Shown: piece by piece, positions 34,601 through 43,689 of the stretch
Layout of the letters: each line of letters opens with the position of its first letter
Position numbering within the stretch: the stretch's first letter is position 1
NCBI GenBank assembly: GCA_029067355.1
Contig: JAIEEQ010000008.1
Span: forward strand, 1 to 61,649
Source: Anaeroplasmataceae bacterium
GTDB lineage: Bacteria > Bacillota_I > Bacilli_A > Acholeplasmatales > Anaeroplasmataceae
Direction: 5' to 3'
DNA length: 61,649 bases
Translations under genes and position numbers: made by a program
The notes under the pieces: model-generated
What the model was told of the DNA's origin: nothing
What the model saw: only the letters and a program-made list of their open reading frames with translations
Databases searched by the model: none

Positions 34601-36117
34601 GTGAAGAGCTGATTGCCTTTTCTAATCAGAATTTTTATGATAATCGTTTAATTACAATTCCTGAAACAAAAAGAAAAGCGTTAGGCTATGGTATTGACTT
34701 TCGTTTTGTTATGGGAACGTATGAGGTTAAGGCTAGAACCAATATAAAGGAAGCAAGATATATTGTAGATCTAGTTTTTGAGCACATCAAAAATCAGCCC
34801 AATCATTCCCTAGGCGTTGTTGCCTTTTCTAATACACAGGCGGATTTGATTTCAGATTTAGTTGAAGAACGATTAAAGGAAATGCCAGAATATAGGAATT
34901 TTTTCTTGGATAATCAAAAGGAGCCTTTCTTTGTGAAAAATCTTGAGTCTGTTCAAGGGGATGAAAGAGATGTCATCTTATTCAGTATTTGCTTTGGCTA
35001 TACAGAAGAACACAAGTTTTATCAGCGCTTTGGGCCTTTAAATGCTTTAGGAGGAGAACGAAGATTAAATGTTGCAATCACAAGAGCAAAGGAAAGAATT
35101 TGTGTGGTTAGCTCCATTCAAGCCTCTGATATTAAGCTTGATCAGACAGAGTCTGTGGGAGTTGCTATGCTCAAAAAGTATTTAGCATACGCTCAAATGG
35201 CTTCTTCGCCAAATTATTTTTCTCAGGATACCTCAGATGGAGTTATAGAATCAATTGTGCAGTTTTTACATAGGTCTGGCTATGAAACAAAAACAAATCT
35301 TGGGGCTTCAGCATTTAAGATTGATATTGCTGTACAGGATCGGCAGACGAAGGAATATACAACTGCAATTATGCTAGATGGACCTTCCTATTTGATTGGA
35401 AATTGTAGTGATGCAAACGCATTGCATGAAAAGCTCCTTAGTCGTTTAGGCTGGAAATTTATTCGTGTTTTTTCAACGCAATGGATTCATCAGCCCATTG
35501 TTGAGAAGGAACGGATTCTTCATCTTTTAAGGAATAAAGAAGATTCTAAGATAGAGTCTAATCTTTTTCCACAAAAGGAAAGCTTTTTGGTTGAGGTTGA
35601 GGACGACTTTGATGCCAGCTTTCCTGAGTATCCAAAAGTATCTGATGAAAAAATTGAAGATCTATATAACCATAGAAGTACTTCAAAGGTAATTGAATAT
35701 ATTATATCTAAGGAAGAGCCCATTCATATTGAATATCTTTTAAAGCGAATTTGTTTTATGTATGGAAGAACAAAGGTTACGACATTGGTTCGTGATTATT
35801 TTGAACAGGATATTGAGGAGCTTGAACTTTACAGGGATAAGGAATTTTTATCCATTCATCCTGTTGTATCTATGGAGTTAAGGATACCTAGTGATAGAGC
35901 TATTGAATATATTCATATAGAGGAATTAAAGGACGCTCTTTATAAAATTGTAAAAAAGAGTAATGGGATTACAAAAGAGGGTTGCTTTAAAAAGGTAGTT
36001 GGTCTTTTGGGATATAATCGAATGAGTGATCGTACAACAGAAATCCTAGAACAGGCATTAACCTACTTAAAGCTTGATGGTAAAGTTGTTGAAAAACAGG
36101 AGTGCCTGTATATATAA
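31687..36117 (+). CDS. DUF4011 superfamily-1 helicase with Vsr-like nuclease and DUF3320-type C-terminus
   Basis: This 1476-residue protein opens with DUF4011 (LLDLGKRNRLINYK, about residues 12-25). A split superfamily 1 helicase follows: Walker A GPPGTGKSQT (about 294), DEAS motif II (about 898), GDSKQMPPS motif III, VQGDERD (about 1088) and AITRAKER (about 1129). A restriction-endonuclease-like, MTES_1575/Vsr-type domain comes next (about 1185-1268: FKIDIAV, AIMLDG, LGWKFIRVFSTQW), then a DUF3320-like C-terminal part. Proteins with this order occur in defence islands and also alone in genomes. It is monocistronic here, with no methylase or toxin alongside. The ribosome binding site is GGGAGGTG. 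Confidence 0.88.
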   Translation: MKQKLKDISLHLLDLGKRNRLINYKNTGLRTIEVYNSNIDEVFHKITNGAQLSVFQIDEVLKKYHQTIDATNESVEEYSVAKVKDIIYPILRANDLLCYKKGTSLQKVMKSIYREYRNTWIEKGINTLYMTFGIVEYQEKKETYFAPLLLIPLELTMDTGFKVKESEDEIIVNPTLSFLLESEYKLKLADYNENETTFQEYMSKVASILLERQIYVHQQMTIGIYSFLKMNMYHDINEHMDLVLENDNIRYLLGEEQTFLKDAKDTSIYPVVDADASQLEAIQYATNGASFILQGPPGTGKSQTITNMIASLLANDKKVLFVSEKQAALNVVYENLKRAGLESFAIELHSHKANKKEFIEELYKTAILPRYEIKHDIESVDERYAYLSSNLEEYRTKLHQKIKRLDMSLYEIYSAYLKLDSLEFNYPIPAIETLSRKHMEEVKQCLDQYSILCKTLGYDYHQGPFYGFVCKNLSYIRYEAKKDIEELYQFYQELSKLEDRLVQELPFTIKSYKNIVDALPYLDTMIQLNAFLPDYFIKEKRTRLCNLIEQYEKVNESISKSTLKNFLDVKIIRLEGLEEFVLEFERQSKRMLKFLCPGYYRIKKELSAYTKLKMKDADILLKLKEAMEYKKWIQQFTKLKKSLPEDYRPYEYEVLYKDATSLTALPFDLSLNEKSFEQLKRNLIDISIQFNKINTLSLSKYMDKFDTTIIDFISGDIKQIVLKLKDMVDSLNVLDAHAERLDILNKLEKENAITFLNEAIERKIHHKKLSSCYEYSFWQANLLYEVEHEPIFKKFSGLGIDANLEEFKQLDQAHLEANKAYIISKLSNCRPDESIMVGSRFSILVKEYNKSRKHKPIRLLLEEIFDLILDIKPVFLMSPLSVSTYLNSELNMFDCVIFDEASQVFAWDALGAIYRARQCIIIGDSKQMPPSNFFTSLIEDDSDYENDIESILDKGSSVFPTKRLNWHYRSRSEELIAFSNQNFYDNRLITIPETKRKALGYGIDFRFVMGTYEVKARTNIKEARYIVDLVFEHIKNQPNHSLGVVAFSNTQADLISDLVEERLKEMPEYRNFFLDNQKEPFFVKNLESVQGDERDVILFSICFGYTEEHKFYQRFGPLNALGGERRLNVAITRAKERICVVSSIQASDIKLDQTESVGVAMLKKYLAYAQMASSPNYFSQDTSDGVIESIVQFLHRSGYETKTNLGASAFKIDIAVQDRQTKEYTTAIMLDGPSYLIGNCSDANALHEKLLSRLGWKFIRVFSTQWIHQPIVEKERILHLLRNKEDSKIESNLFPQKESFLVEVEDDFDASFPEYPKVSDEKIEDLYNHRSTSKVIEYIISKEEPIHIEYLLKRICFMYGRTKVTTLVRDYFEQDIEELELYRDKEFLSIHPVVSMELRIPSDRAIEYIHIEELKDALYKIVKKSNGITKEGCFKKVVGLLGYNRMSDRTTEILEQALTYLKLDGKVVEKQECLYI

Positions 36118-36128
36118 AATAGTATAGA

Positions 36129-36172
36129 AAAAGGCTTATCAAATGAAAGAAGCATTTAGATAAGCCTTTTCT
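36129..36172. terminator. Bidirectional terminator
   Basis: AAAAGGCTTATC at 36129-36140 pairs with GATAAGCCTTTT at 36159-36170; AAATG/CATTT inside extends the stem. It separates the convergent helicase gene and the dehydrogenase gene at 36174. Confidence 0.9.
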
Positions 36173-36173
36173 T

Positions 36174-37202
36174 TTATTCTATATAAAAGGATAGAGGGTA
36201 AGCCAAATATTGAATTTCATCTAAATTTTCACAGGAAACGTAGCCAGTTTCAGCAAGAAGAAGACTAGGAATTCGATTGACAATGGTTGCACAGGTATGC
36301 TCCACAGTAGCAGGCTTATGAACGCCAAAGGAAACATTTGGTTCTCCAAAAATTTCCCAATCACACATATCCCCATCCTCTTTTCCATAGACTTTTCCAA
36401 TGGTTTCCTCCTCAAGGATGATTCCTTGGTGGGTTTGCACAGTTACCACCGCTGACATACCAATACAATGACCCGCTGGAATGGTTTGTCCTAGGGTTTC
36501 GCTATACAGGTCCTCCTCAATCGTGTAAGGAACATTTTTTTGTGTGATGGACTGAATGGTTAGTCCTAGCTTTGATGCTAGTGCCTCTGTTGCATTCCAA
36601 GCGTAGGAAGGAATGACTTCCTCTGGATGAGCCAGTGTTTTTTCAAATTCCTCTTTAGTTAAACCACAGCCATGAGCCTTGGCCAATGCTAATCCGTAAT
36701 CCTCTACATTGTAGCTATAAGCTCCTTTTATTTTATTTATATGATGCGTACCTCCACATACCATACCTACCATATTAATCCAAAATATATCCTGCATGCC
36801 TGAGCCTGTAATTGTACAGTTGTTTTCTTTAGCTAATTTGTCTAATTCATTTGTGAGCTTAGCATTAGTAGTCCATGGGTAGATGGCTTCCTCACAGGTT
36901 GTAATCACGTTAATTCCATGCTCTAAGCATTGCTTACAGGCTTCATAAATGTCTGCGACAAAGCTAAAAAGTGTAATAATTGCAACATCTGCATCTGTTG
37001 AGTTTAAAACTTCATCTGCATCCTTAGATATTTTGATTCCCGTTTTGACTCCCAGTTCTGCAAAATCTCCTACGTCTTGTCCAACAAGATCAGGATTGAT
37101 ATCAATAGCTCCAACAATTTCTGCCCCTTTTTCGTAGGCATATTGTAAAATATATTTTGACATTTTACCACAGCCATATTGTAATACTTTAATTTTTCTC
37201 AT
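36174..37202 (-). CDS. 2,4-diaminopentanoate dehydrogenase-like oxidoreductase
   Basis: This 342-residue NAD(P)-dependent oxidoreductase of the dihydrodipicolinate reductase superfamily has an N-terminal nucleotide-binding GCGKMSK motif (residues 10-16). The closest recalled family is Ord-type 2,4-diaminopentanoate dehydrogenase, the last oxidative step of clostridial ornithine fermentation; supporting segments include [19 protein letters not shown] and [16 protein letters not shown]. No ornithine-fermentation genes (oraSE, orr, ortAB) lie nearby, so substrate identity is uncertain. It is monocistronic on the minus strand, but its ribosome binding site (CGGAGGAC) is good. Confidence 0.72.
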   Translation of the reverse strand: MRKIKVLQYGCGKMSKYILQYAYEKGAEIVGAIDINPDLVGQDVGDFAELGVKTGIKISKDADEVLNSTDADVAIITLFSFVADIYEACKQCLEHGINVITTCEEAIYPWTTNAKLTNELDKLAKENNCTITGSGMQDIFWINMVGMVCGGTHHINKIKGAYSYNVEDYGLALAKAHGCGLTKEEFEKTLAHPEEVIPSYAWNATEALASKLGLTIQSITQKNVPYTIEEDLYSETLGQTIPAGHCIGMSAVVTVQTHQGIILEEETIGKVYGKEDGDMCDWEIFGEPNVSFGVHKPATVEHTCATIVNRIPSLLLAETGYVSCENLDEIQYLAYPLSFYIE

Positions 37203-37375
37203 ATAGTCCTCCGTATGTTATTTTAAACACTTCTCCAGTATAGTATATGCATGAAGACCATAGATTAGAATGAATTTATTGGAATTAAAGTATTATTTTT
37301 TAAAAGAAGAAGTACATAACATATAAGAAAAAGGCTATATTTGATGGATATAGTCAAGATATAGCCTGATTAAAA

Positions 37376-39619
37376 TTATAAAATTTCTTTATTAAAATGT
37401 CCTCTTGTATCCGTCTTTGAAGAGAAGAACTTTGTTTTTTCTTTTTGTGTTAGCTTTTGCTGAAATTGTCTTATGATAGTCTTGGCTTCTTCCTTTGTTT
37501 CTGTTGTGAATTGAAGCCGAAATACAGAAATGTTGGAAATTGAATGAATTTCATCTATCAAATTCAATATTTTCCCATTTAGAAGGGTGGTTGTACAATC
37601 CTTATGAGATAGAATTGGGAAGCTACCATATTCATCCTTTAAACTATATTTGTGGCTCTTGCAAAGCTTGCAAAGATTCATTTTTTTTAATGGACAATAT
37701 TTTGTAAAAAGAAGATGCGTATGACCATAAACTATCATCTCTAAATTAGGAAGTCCGCCATTTTCCTTAAGATAACCCTGAATCAAGCTTTGAATTTGTC
37801 CCTTATTCATCTCATGAGAAAGAGTTACCCGATGTACTCCTAAGGAATGTAAGAGATAAACCGCTTTTGAATTGACGACATTTAATGAAAAATCACTTAT
37901 AATTTCATTTCTTTTGGAATAATAGTGAATTCCGCCATAGCCTCCAACTAACACAGGGCCTTCCATATCAACGTATGTTACAGCATTCCTTCTTATCGTA
38001 TTTTCATTCGTGTAAAGAATTTTAATTCCACATTCTATTGCTGCTTCAGCTTGTTCCTTAGTGGTGGCATAGACTGCAAGAGAGGGGTCCGTTTTAGGAT
38101 ATACAATTGAATTATGAGAAGATGGCTCTAAGGTGATATAGTTTCTTTCTAAACGTAGTTCATTTAATTTAGATATGATAAATCGTCTTGCTTCATTTAA
38201 TAGTTTTGCAGGAATATATACAGCATCTGTGTAATATTCAATTTCTCCTAAGCAATAAACACTATCCTTTACTCTATTGAGTTGCTCATAAAGGGCTGAT
38301 TCAGAGGTGGGAAGTGTTTTTGCTTTCTCTAAAGGAAGAGATGATTCAAAGGATACCTGATATCCCTCACAGCTTGCATATAGAATTAAAGGATTTCCTG
38401 CAAAGGCAGAAATGTGAAAGTCAATTGGGAATCTTTTAAATTCCCTAGGATAGCTTTTATCTAATTCTTGATAAAATTGATAATCTTTAGTTTTATAAAC
38501 AAAATCCCCTATGGATAATTCCTCTTTAATCTGAATGTAGCAGAATCTTTTTGCAGAAGAAATGTAATTTTTGTGCTCATCAAATAGCTTGACTACTGTA
38601 AGATTTACATCCTCATCCTTATGATCAATACGGATAATATCATTTTGTTTTAATTCTTCAATAAGCTCTATTTTATAGCCAATGGGAGTCTTATCTATAA
38701 TTTTGCCAATATACACGCCAAAGTTGTTAGGTCTAGAAATGTTTGTGATATCCTTTTTGTCCTCGTGAAACAAATAACCCTTTGTAAAGGTTCTGTGAAA
38801 TGTTTTTGAAAGATTAGATCCATCACCTTGGATTCCATTTCCATCTAAGGCTCTACGATAGGCAGACACAACATTTGCTACATAAGCAGGCTCCTTCATT
38901 CTTCCTTCAATTTTCAAGGAATCTATATCCTTTAGCTCTTTTATATGCTCTAAAGTATTTAAATCCTTCATTGAAAGGATATAACAGGCAGGATAGGATT
39001 GACCAGTTGTTTCATCAACTAATGTATAAGGCTTTCTGCATGAGCCTACACAGCGTCCACGATTTCCACTACGATAGCCAATAAGTCCAGACATTAAACA
39101 ATTTCCAGAATAGGATACACAAAGTGCACCATGAACAAAAATCTCTAAAGGTATTTTAGCGATTTTTTTAATTTTTTTAGCCTCTTCAATTTCTACCTCG
39201 CGTGAAAGAACAACACGCTTTGCTCCTAATTCCTTGAATAATAAAGTTCCTTCAATATCATCAATTCCCATTTGAGTTGAACAATGAGCCTCTAGACTTG
39301 GATAATGATTGACGATATATTGAAAAACAGCAAGGTCCTGAATGATAATACCATCAACTTTAGCAGAATTTAAAAAATCAATCATCTTATAAAGTATAGG
39401 CAACTCATCCTCAAAGATAATTGTATTTAATGTTACATAGATTTTTACATTTCGTAGATGGGCATAGATTACAGCCTCTTTTAGGGATTCCTCATCAAAG
39501 TTTGCAGAATAAGCACGCGCACCAAACTGATTCATCCCTAAATAAATTGCATCTGCACCATTTGAAATTGCTGCAACTAGGGCTTCATAGTTGCCAGCAG
39601 GAGCTAGTAGTTCACTCAT
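37376..39619 (-). CDS. U32 family protein with C-terminal DUF3656-like region (RNA hydroxylation type)
   Basis: This 747-residue protein has the N-terminal peptidase-U32 fold (ELLAPAGNYEALVAAISNGADAIYLG). Its characteristic cysteines are in FVHGALCVSYSGNC and GNRGRCVGSCRKPY (about residues 165-205), followed by LNTLEHIKELKDIDSLKIEGR. The extended C-terminal half resembles the DUF3656 part of RlhA-type proteins and ends with a second cysteine cluster (CPLKKMNLCKLC). Relatives hydroxylate tRNA or 23S rRNA bases (TrhP, RlhA) rather than digest collagen. The ATG at 39619 fits the GGTGAT site; a GTG three codons upstream overlaps it. The molecular target cannot be fixed from sequence. Confidence 0.87.
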   Translation of the reverse strand: MSELLAPAGNYEALVAAISNGADAIYLGMNQFGARAYSANFDEESLKEAVIYAHLRNVKIYVTLNTIIFEDELPILYKMIDFLNSAKVDGIIIQDLAVFQYIVNHYPSLEAHCSTQMGIDDIEGTLLFKELGAKRVVLSREVEIEEAKKIKKIAKIPLEIFVHGALCVSYSGNCLMSGLIGYRSGNRGRCVGSCRKPYTLVDETTGQSYPACYILSMKDLNTLEHIKELKDIDSLKIEGRMKEPAYVANVVSAYRRALDGNGIQGDGSNLSKTFHRTFTKGYLFHEDKKDITNISRPNNFGVYIGKIIDKTPIGYKIELIEELKQNDIIRIDHKDEDVNLTVVKLFDEHKNYISSAKRFCYIQIKEELSIGDFVYKTKDYQFYQELDKSYPREFKRFPIDFHISAFAGNPLILYASCEGYQVSFESSLPLEKAKTLPTSESALYEQLNRVKDSVYCLGEIEYYTDAVYIPAKLLNEARRFIISKLNELRLERNYITLEPSSHNSIVYPKTDPSLAVYATTKEQAEAAIECGIKILYTNENTIRRNAVTYVDMEGPVLVGGYGGIHYYSKRNEIISDFSLNVVNSKAVYLLHSLGVHRVTLSHEMNKGQIQSLIQGYLKENGGLPNLEMIVYGHTHLLFTKYCPLKKMNLCKLCKSHKYSLKDEYGSFPILSHKDCTTTLLNGKILNLIDEIHSISNISVFRLQFTTETKEEAKTIIRQFQQKLTQKEKTKFFSSKTDTRGHFNKEIL

Positions 39620-39707
39620 TTTTATCACCTTTTTTCATTGTATCATATTTTGTAGAAAATAAATAGTGAAGATTTTATAAAAAAATGTTATCAAGCAAAT
39701 GAAAGTA

Positions 39708-39716
39708 TGATATAAT
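39708..39716 (+). promoter_or_regulatory. Extended -10 promoter for the pectate lyase gene
   Basis: TGATATAAT lies 53 nt upstream of the start codon. The -35 region is weak, leaving room for activation or repression. Confidence 0.6.
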
Positions 39717-39724
39717 TAAATCTA

Positions 39725-39741
39725 TGAAAAAAACGTTTTCA
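39725..39741 (+). promoter_or_regulatory. Possible operator (cre-like inverted repeat)
   Basis: TGAAAAAAACGTTTTCA has TGAAAA/TTTTCA half-sites around a central CG, resembling LacI/CcpA-type operators, although with 1-3 extra bases compared with a standard cre. It starts 8 nt after the -10, where a bound repressor would block initiation. Confidence 0.45.
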
Positions 39742-39769
39742 TGTATTTTGGCGTTTGAAGGAGAAGACT

Positions 39770-42700
39770 ATGAAATTTAAAAAGATACTTCTAGGATGTG
39801 GAGTGGTTTTTACAGCACTTGGTTTATTCGCATGTTCAACAAATGAGAAGCAAGAACCTTCCGAAACTCTAGTATACACAACAGAATTTAATTCAAATGG
39901 TGGGAGTTCTGTGCAGGCTCAAACCAATCATAAGGGGGAAAAGCTAACAAAGCCTGAGGATCCTATAAAAGAAGGACATGCCTTTTCAGGCTGGTATAAA
40001 GATGAGGATTATGATCATGAATGGAGATTTCTAACAGATGTTGTTATAGAAAATAGTACACTTTATGCAAAATGGGAAATTAATACCTATATAGTATCAT
40101 TTGTAGCAAATGGGGGAACTAGTGTTGCTTCTCAAAGTGTAGAGTATAATCAAAGAGCCTCTAGACCAATAAGTCCTACAAAGGAGGGGTATATTTTTGT
40201 AGGTTGGTATAAAAGCAATCAGTTACAGCATGAATTTGATTTCGTAAATACCTTGATTACTGAAAATATAACACTTCATGCAAAATGGGAAGAGGAGTCA
40301 AAGGATCCAGAAAAGCTGAGAGTTATTTTTAATACTAAGGATGGAAGTACTATTCCAAGCTATGAAAATGTGGCTTTGGGAAGCAAAATAAACCCACCAG
40401 CAGACCCTGTACGTGAAGGGTATACCTTCCTTGGCTGGTATAAGGATGAGGATGGTCCTTTGACAGATAAGTTTAACTTTGATGAAGAAGTAATTACACA
40501 AAGTATCACATTATTTGCAAGATGGGATATCAATATGTACACGATAACCTTTGATTCAAATGGGGGTAGTAGTGTAGAATCACAATCTGTTGGATATAAG
40601 CATAAGGCACAAAGACCAGTAAGTCCAACAAGAGAAGGCTATATCTTTGTTGGCTGGTTTACAGAATCCTCGTTTATTCATGAATTTGATTTTGTGAATA
40701 CTGAGATAACAGGGAATATGACGCTATATGCAAAGTGGGTAGAGCGTTCAACAGACCCAACAAAGGTAAAGGTAATCTTTAACTCTAAGGGTGGAAGTTT
40801 AGTACCTGAGCTAACCAATGTAGAGGTTGGTACAAAGATCAGCAAGCCACAAGACCCAGTAAGAGAGGGGTATACCTTCCTTGGCTGGTTTAAGGATGAG
40901 GATGGTCCTTTAACAGGTAAGTTTAACTTTGAAGAAGAAGTGATTACTGAGGGTATCACATTATTTGCAAGATGGGATATCAAGACAAATGTAGTTACCT
41001 TCCATACAAATGGAGGAAGTACAATAGCTTCTCAGAGGGTTGAATATAATGGGCTAGTAAAACGTCCAGAAAATCCAGTAAAAGAGGGACATATTTTTGT
41101 AGCATGGTATAAGGATGAGTCTTTAGAAATCATATGGAGATTTGCAGAGGATACTATTATGGAGGATATAATCTTGTATGCCAAATGGGAAGAGGCTGTT
41201 GTAGTACCGCCTGTTGAAGAATTCTTTTCTATTTATTTTAATACCAATGGAAAAGGGGAACAGCCTGACTATATTGATCGAGCTACTGCATTACCTGAGG
41301 TTTTGCCTGTCTTAGTAGATGAGAATTATGCTTTTGTTGGCTGGTATTTAGATAAGGAATTTCAAATCCGAGCTAAGGAAGGTATGATTCTGACAGAAGA
41401 TGTAACTTTATATGCCAAATGGGCAGAAAAGGATAGCATCATCATTGATAAAGCAGAGGGCTATTTAGAAGGTGCATATATTGAGTGGAAAGCATTAGAT
41501 GGCTGTGAGGATTATACAGTCTATTATAAAAAGGCTGGAGAGTCAGATTCTACCTATAAGAAAATTGATCAACAATTAATTCGTCAATATCCTAATAAAT
41601 ATCGTGCAGATCTTGTGGGGCTGACAAAAGGAGCTTATACAATTAAGCTTTTGCCTGTTTATAATGGACAGGAGTTTGGTGTAGGCACAACAGAATCTGT
41701 TATGGTTGAGGCACATGTTCGTAGTGGTTATGGTTTTGTGAACGGAACCTCCTCTGGAGCATATAATGAGGATGGCACATTAAAAGAAGATGCAAAGGTA
41801 TTATACATTACACAAACCACAAAGGATACAATTCAAATGGACTTAAGCGGCTTGAATCAAAAGGGTCTTCAAAACATTTTGAATGGTTATAAAAAGGGTG
41901 GAAGCACTCCGTTATGTATTCGACTCATTGGTAATATTACAGATTTTAGTGTAATGGAAAAAGGAGATCTTTTGATTGATGGTTTGACGCAGGGTGTTAC
42001 GATTGAGGGAATTGGAGAAGATGCTACCGCAAATGGCTGGGGATTAAGAATAAAGGGCTCCTCTAATGTTGAGGTACGTAATTTAGGCTTTATGAATTGC
42101 AATAGTAGTGAAACAGATGATGTAGGACTTCAACAGGATAATCATCATATATGGGTACATAACTGTGATTTCTTCTATGGGGATGCAGGCTCTGATAAGG
42201 ATCAGGTTAAGGGGGATGGAGCACTAGATACCAAAAAATCAACCTACGTAACGCACTCCTATAATCATTTCTGGGATACTGGAAAAACAAATTTACAGGG
42301 GATGAAATCTGAAACGACAGAAAACTATATTACCTATCATCATAATTGGTATGACCATTCTGATTCAAGACATCCTCGTATCCGCACCTGTACAGTTCAT
42401 ATTTATAATAATTATTTTGATGGAAATGCAAAATATGGTGTGGGAGTAACAATGGGATCCTCCACCTTTGTAGAAAATAACTATTTTAGAAATTGTAATA
42501 ATCCTATGCTAAGCTCTGGACAGGGAACCGACGCTATGGGAGAAGGAACCTTCAGTGGGGAAACAGGTGGAATTATTAAGGCCTATGGCAATTACATTGA
42601 AGGTGGTAAGCCAGTAGTTTACTATCAGGATAATGCGACAAGCTTTGATGCTTATAGGGCTTCTTCTAGAGATGAGAAGGTACCAACTGCGATTAAGACA

Positions 42701-43363
42701 GTATCTGGAGGAACCTCCTACAACAATTTTGATACAGCCAGTGGTTTTTATTCCTATGAAATTGATTCTCCAGAGATGGCTAGACAAAAGGTTATGAAAT
42801 ATGCTGGTAGAGTTGGTGGTGGAGATTTCAAATGGACCTTTGATAATGAAGTAGAGGATACAAATTATCTGGTTATACAACCATTAAAGGATGCCCTGGT
42901 ACGTTATAATTCTACTCTTGTTCGAGTGTTGGGGATTGAGGGAAGCATAGGCGGAGAACAAAACCCAGGAGGTGGTGAAGAAACTCCAGATAATCCAGGT
43001 GGAGATACTCCAGTAGTTACAGAGGGAATTGTTCATAATTTTACAACCTCAGGTATAGAGAGTACTGCTTTTAACATTACAGGGAATCTATCTAGCAGTA
43101 AGGGGTCAATTACCTATAAGGAGTTGAATCTAACACAATGCTTAAAAATGGAATCCTCTACGGTAATTTCTTTTACAACTCAAGAAGAAATGACATTAAT
43201 GCTTGTCTTTAAGGAAGCAAATATAAAGGTTAAGATTGATGATGTTAACCAGACTACGGATTCAAATGGCATTTTGACAATTATCTTGCAGGCAGGAACT
43301 CATACCATTAAAAAAACAGATCAAGGCAGTCTATTTTATATGGAATTAGGAACAGCCAAGTGA
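39770..43363 (+). CDS. Lipoprotein pectate lyase (PL1-type) with seven InlB-type repeats
   Basis: This 1197-residue exported lipoprotein has a signal peptide with lipobox LFAC (Cys22). Residues about 35-560 contain seven InlB B-repeats (Listeria-Bacteroides repeat; pattern GGxxVxxQxVxYxxxxxxPxxPxxEGYxFxGWYxxxxxxxxxxFxxxxIxxxxTLYAKW). A short beta domain follows. The PL1 pectate lyase domain covers about 650-960, with DGALDTKKSTYVTHSYNHF and SRHPRIR, which includes the catalytic arginine. A Gly/Pro linker (about 1060-1085) precedes a C-terminal beta domain. Repeats 2-3 and 4-5 are near duplicates. It would cleave polygalacturonate at the cell surface. The ATG at 39770 is chosen for its AAGGAG site. 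Confidence 0.92.
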   Translation: MKFKKILLGCGVVFTALGLFACSTNEKQEPSETLVYTTEFNSNGGSSVQAQTNHKGEKLTKPEDPIKEGHAFSGWYKDEDYDHEWRFLTDVVIENSTLYAKWEINTYIVSFVANGGTSVASQSVEYNQRASRPISPTKEGYIFVGWYKSNQLQHEFDFVNTLITENITLHAKWEEESKDPEKLRVIFNTKDGSTIPSYENVALGSKINPPADPVREGYTFLGWYKDEDGPLTDKFNFDEEVITQSITLFARWDINMYTITFDSNGGSSVESQSVGYKHKAQRPVSPTREGYIFVGWFTESSFIHEFDFVNTEITGNMTLYAKWVERSTDPTKVKVIFNSKGGSLVPELTNVEVGTKISKPQDPVREGYTFLGWFKDEDGPLTGKFNFEEEVITEGITLFARWDIKTNVVTFHTNGGSTIASQRVEYNGLVKRPENPVKEGHIFVAWYKDESLEIIWRFAEDTIMEDIILYAKWEEAVVVPPVEEFFSIYFNTNGKGEQPDYIDRATALPEVLPVLVDENYAFVGWYLDKEFQIRAKEGMILTEDVTLYAKWAEKDSIIIDKAEGYLEGAYIEWKALDGCEDYTVYYKKAGESDSTYKKIDQQLIRQYPNKYRADLVGLTKGAYTIKLLPVYNGQEFGVGTTESVMVEAHVRSGYGFVNGTSSGAYNEDGTLKEDAKVLYITQTTKDTIQMDLSGLNQKGLQNILNGYKKGGSTPLCIRLIGNITDFSVMEKGDLLIDGLTQGVTIEGIGEDATANGWGLRIKGSSNVEVRNLGFMNCNSSETDDVGLQQDNHHIWVHNCDFFYGDAGSDKDQVKGDGALDTKKSTYVTHSYNHFWDTGKTNLQGMKSETTENYITYHHNWYDHSDSRHPRIRTCTVHIYNNYFDGNAKYGVGVTMGSSTFVENNYFRNCNNPMLSSGQGTDAMGEGTFSGETGGIIKAYGNYIEGGKPVVYYQDNATSFDAYRASSRDEKVPTAIKTVSGGTSYNNFDTASGFYSYEIDSPEMARQKVMKYAGRVGGGDFKWTFDNEVEDTNYLVIQPLKDALVRYNSTLVRVLGIEGSIGGEQNPGGGEETPDNPGGDTPVVTEGIVHNFTTSGIESTAFNITGNLSSSKGSITYKELNLTQCLKMESSTVISFTTQEEMTLMLVFKEANIKVKIDDVNQTTDSNGILTIILQAGTHTIKKTDQGSLFYMELGTAK
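40079..40978 (+). repeat. 450-bp in-frame tandem duplication inside the pectate lyase gene
   Basis: 40079-40528 and 40529-40978 are two copies of a 450-bp unit, each encoding two InlB-type repeats (150 residues). Identical DNA runs such as TATACCTTCCTTGGCTGGT at 40421 and 40871 show recent duplication or gene conversion. Confidence 0.88.
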
Positions 43364-43441
43364 AAAGAATTGCTTAGTCTGGACAAGACTTAAGAAATTA
43401 AACTATCATTAAAACGTTATAAAGACAACATCTGTCTAAAA

Positions 43442-43476
43442 TGAAAAGGGAAGACTCTGATTCTTTCCTTTTTGCA
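43442..43476 (+). terminator. Terminator after the pectate lyase gene
   Basis: AAAGGGAAGA pairs with TCTTTCCTTT (one G-U pair), followed by TTTTTG. Confidence 0.75.
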
Positions 43477-43654
43477 TTTTAAAAATAACAAATGCTGTGT
43501 TATTAAAAGGTCTTTCAATTAAAAAGTAGGGGTAAGCTAGATTTTAAAAGAAAAATGGATAAAAAAACTAAATATAGACTTGAAAAGCTTTTTTAAAATT
43601 TTTTTCTATTTTATATATCCCCATAAAATTTAAAATAAAAAACATCAATTTGAC

Positions 43655-43683
43655 TTGAAGATTAAAGTAAGGTGTGCTATAAT
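43655..43683 (+). promoter_or_regulatory. SigA promoter of the rpsF operon
   Basis: TTGAAG at 43655-43660 and TATAAT at 43678-43683 have a 17-bp spacer. Confidence 0.8.
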
Positions 43684-43689
43684 ATTCAC

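Noticed and set aside
40079-40978. Repeat array resembling a CRISPR
   Set aside because: The units are 450 bp, in frame and encode InlB-type domains; there are no short repeats with unique spacers and no cas genes.
40298-40983. Several minus-strand open frames inside the InlB repeats
   Set aside because: They repeat with the 450-bp unit and are shadows of the coding repeats.
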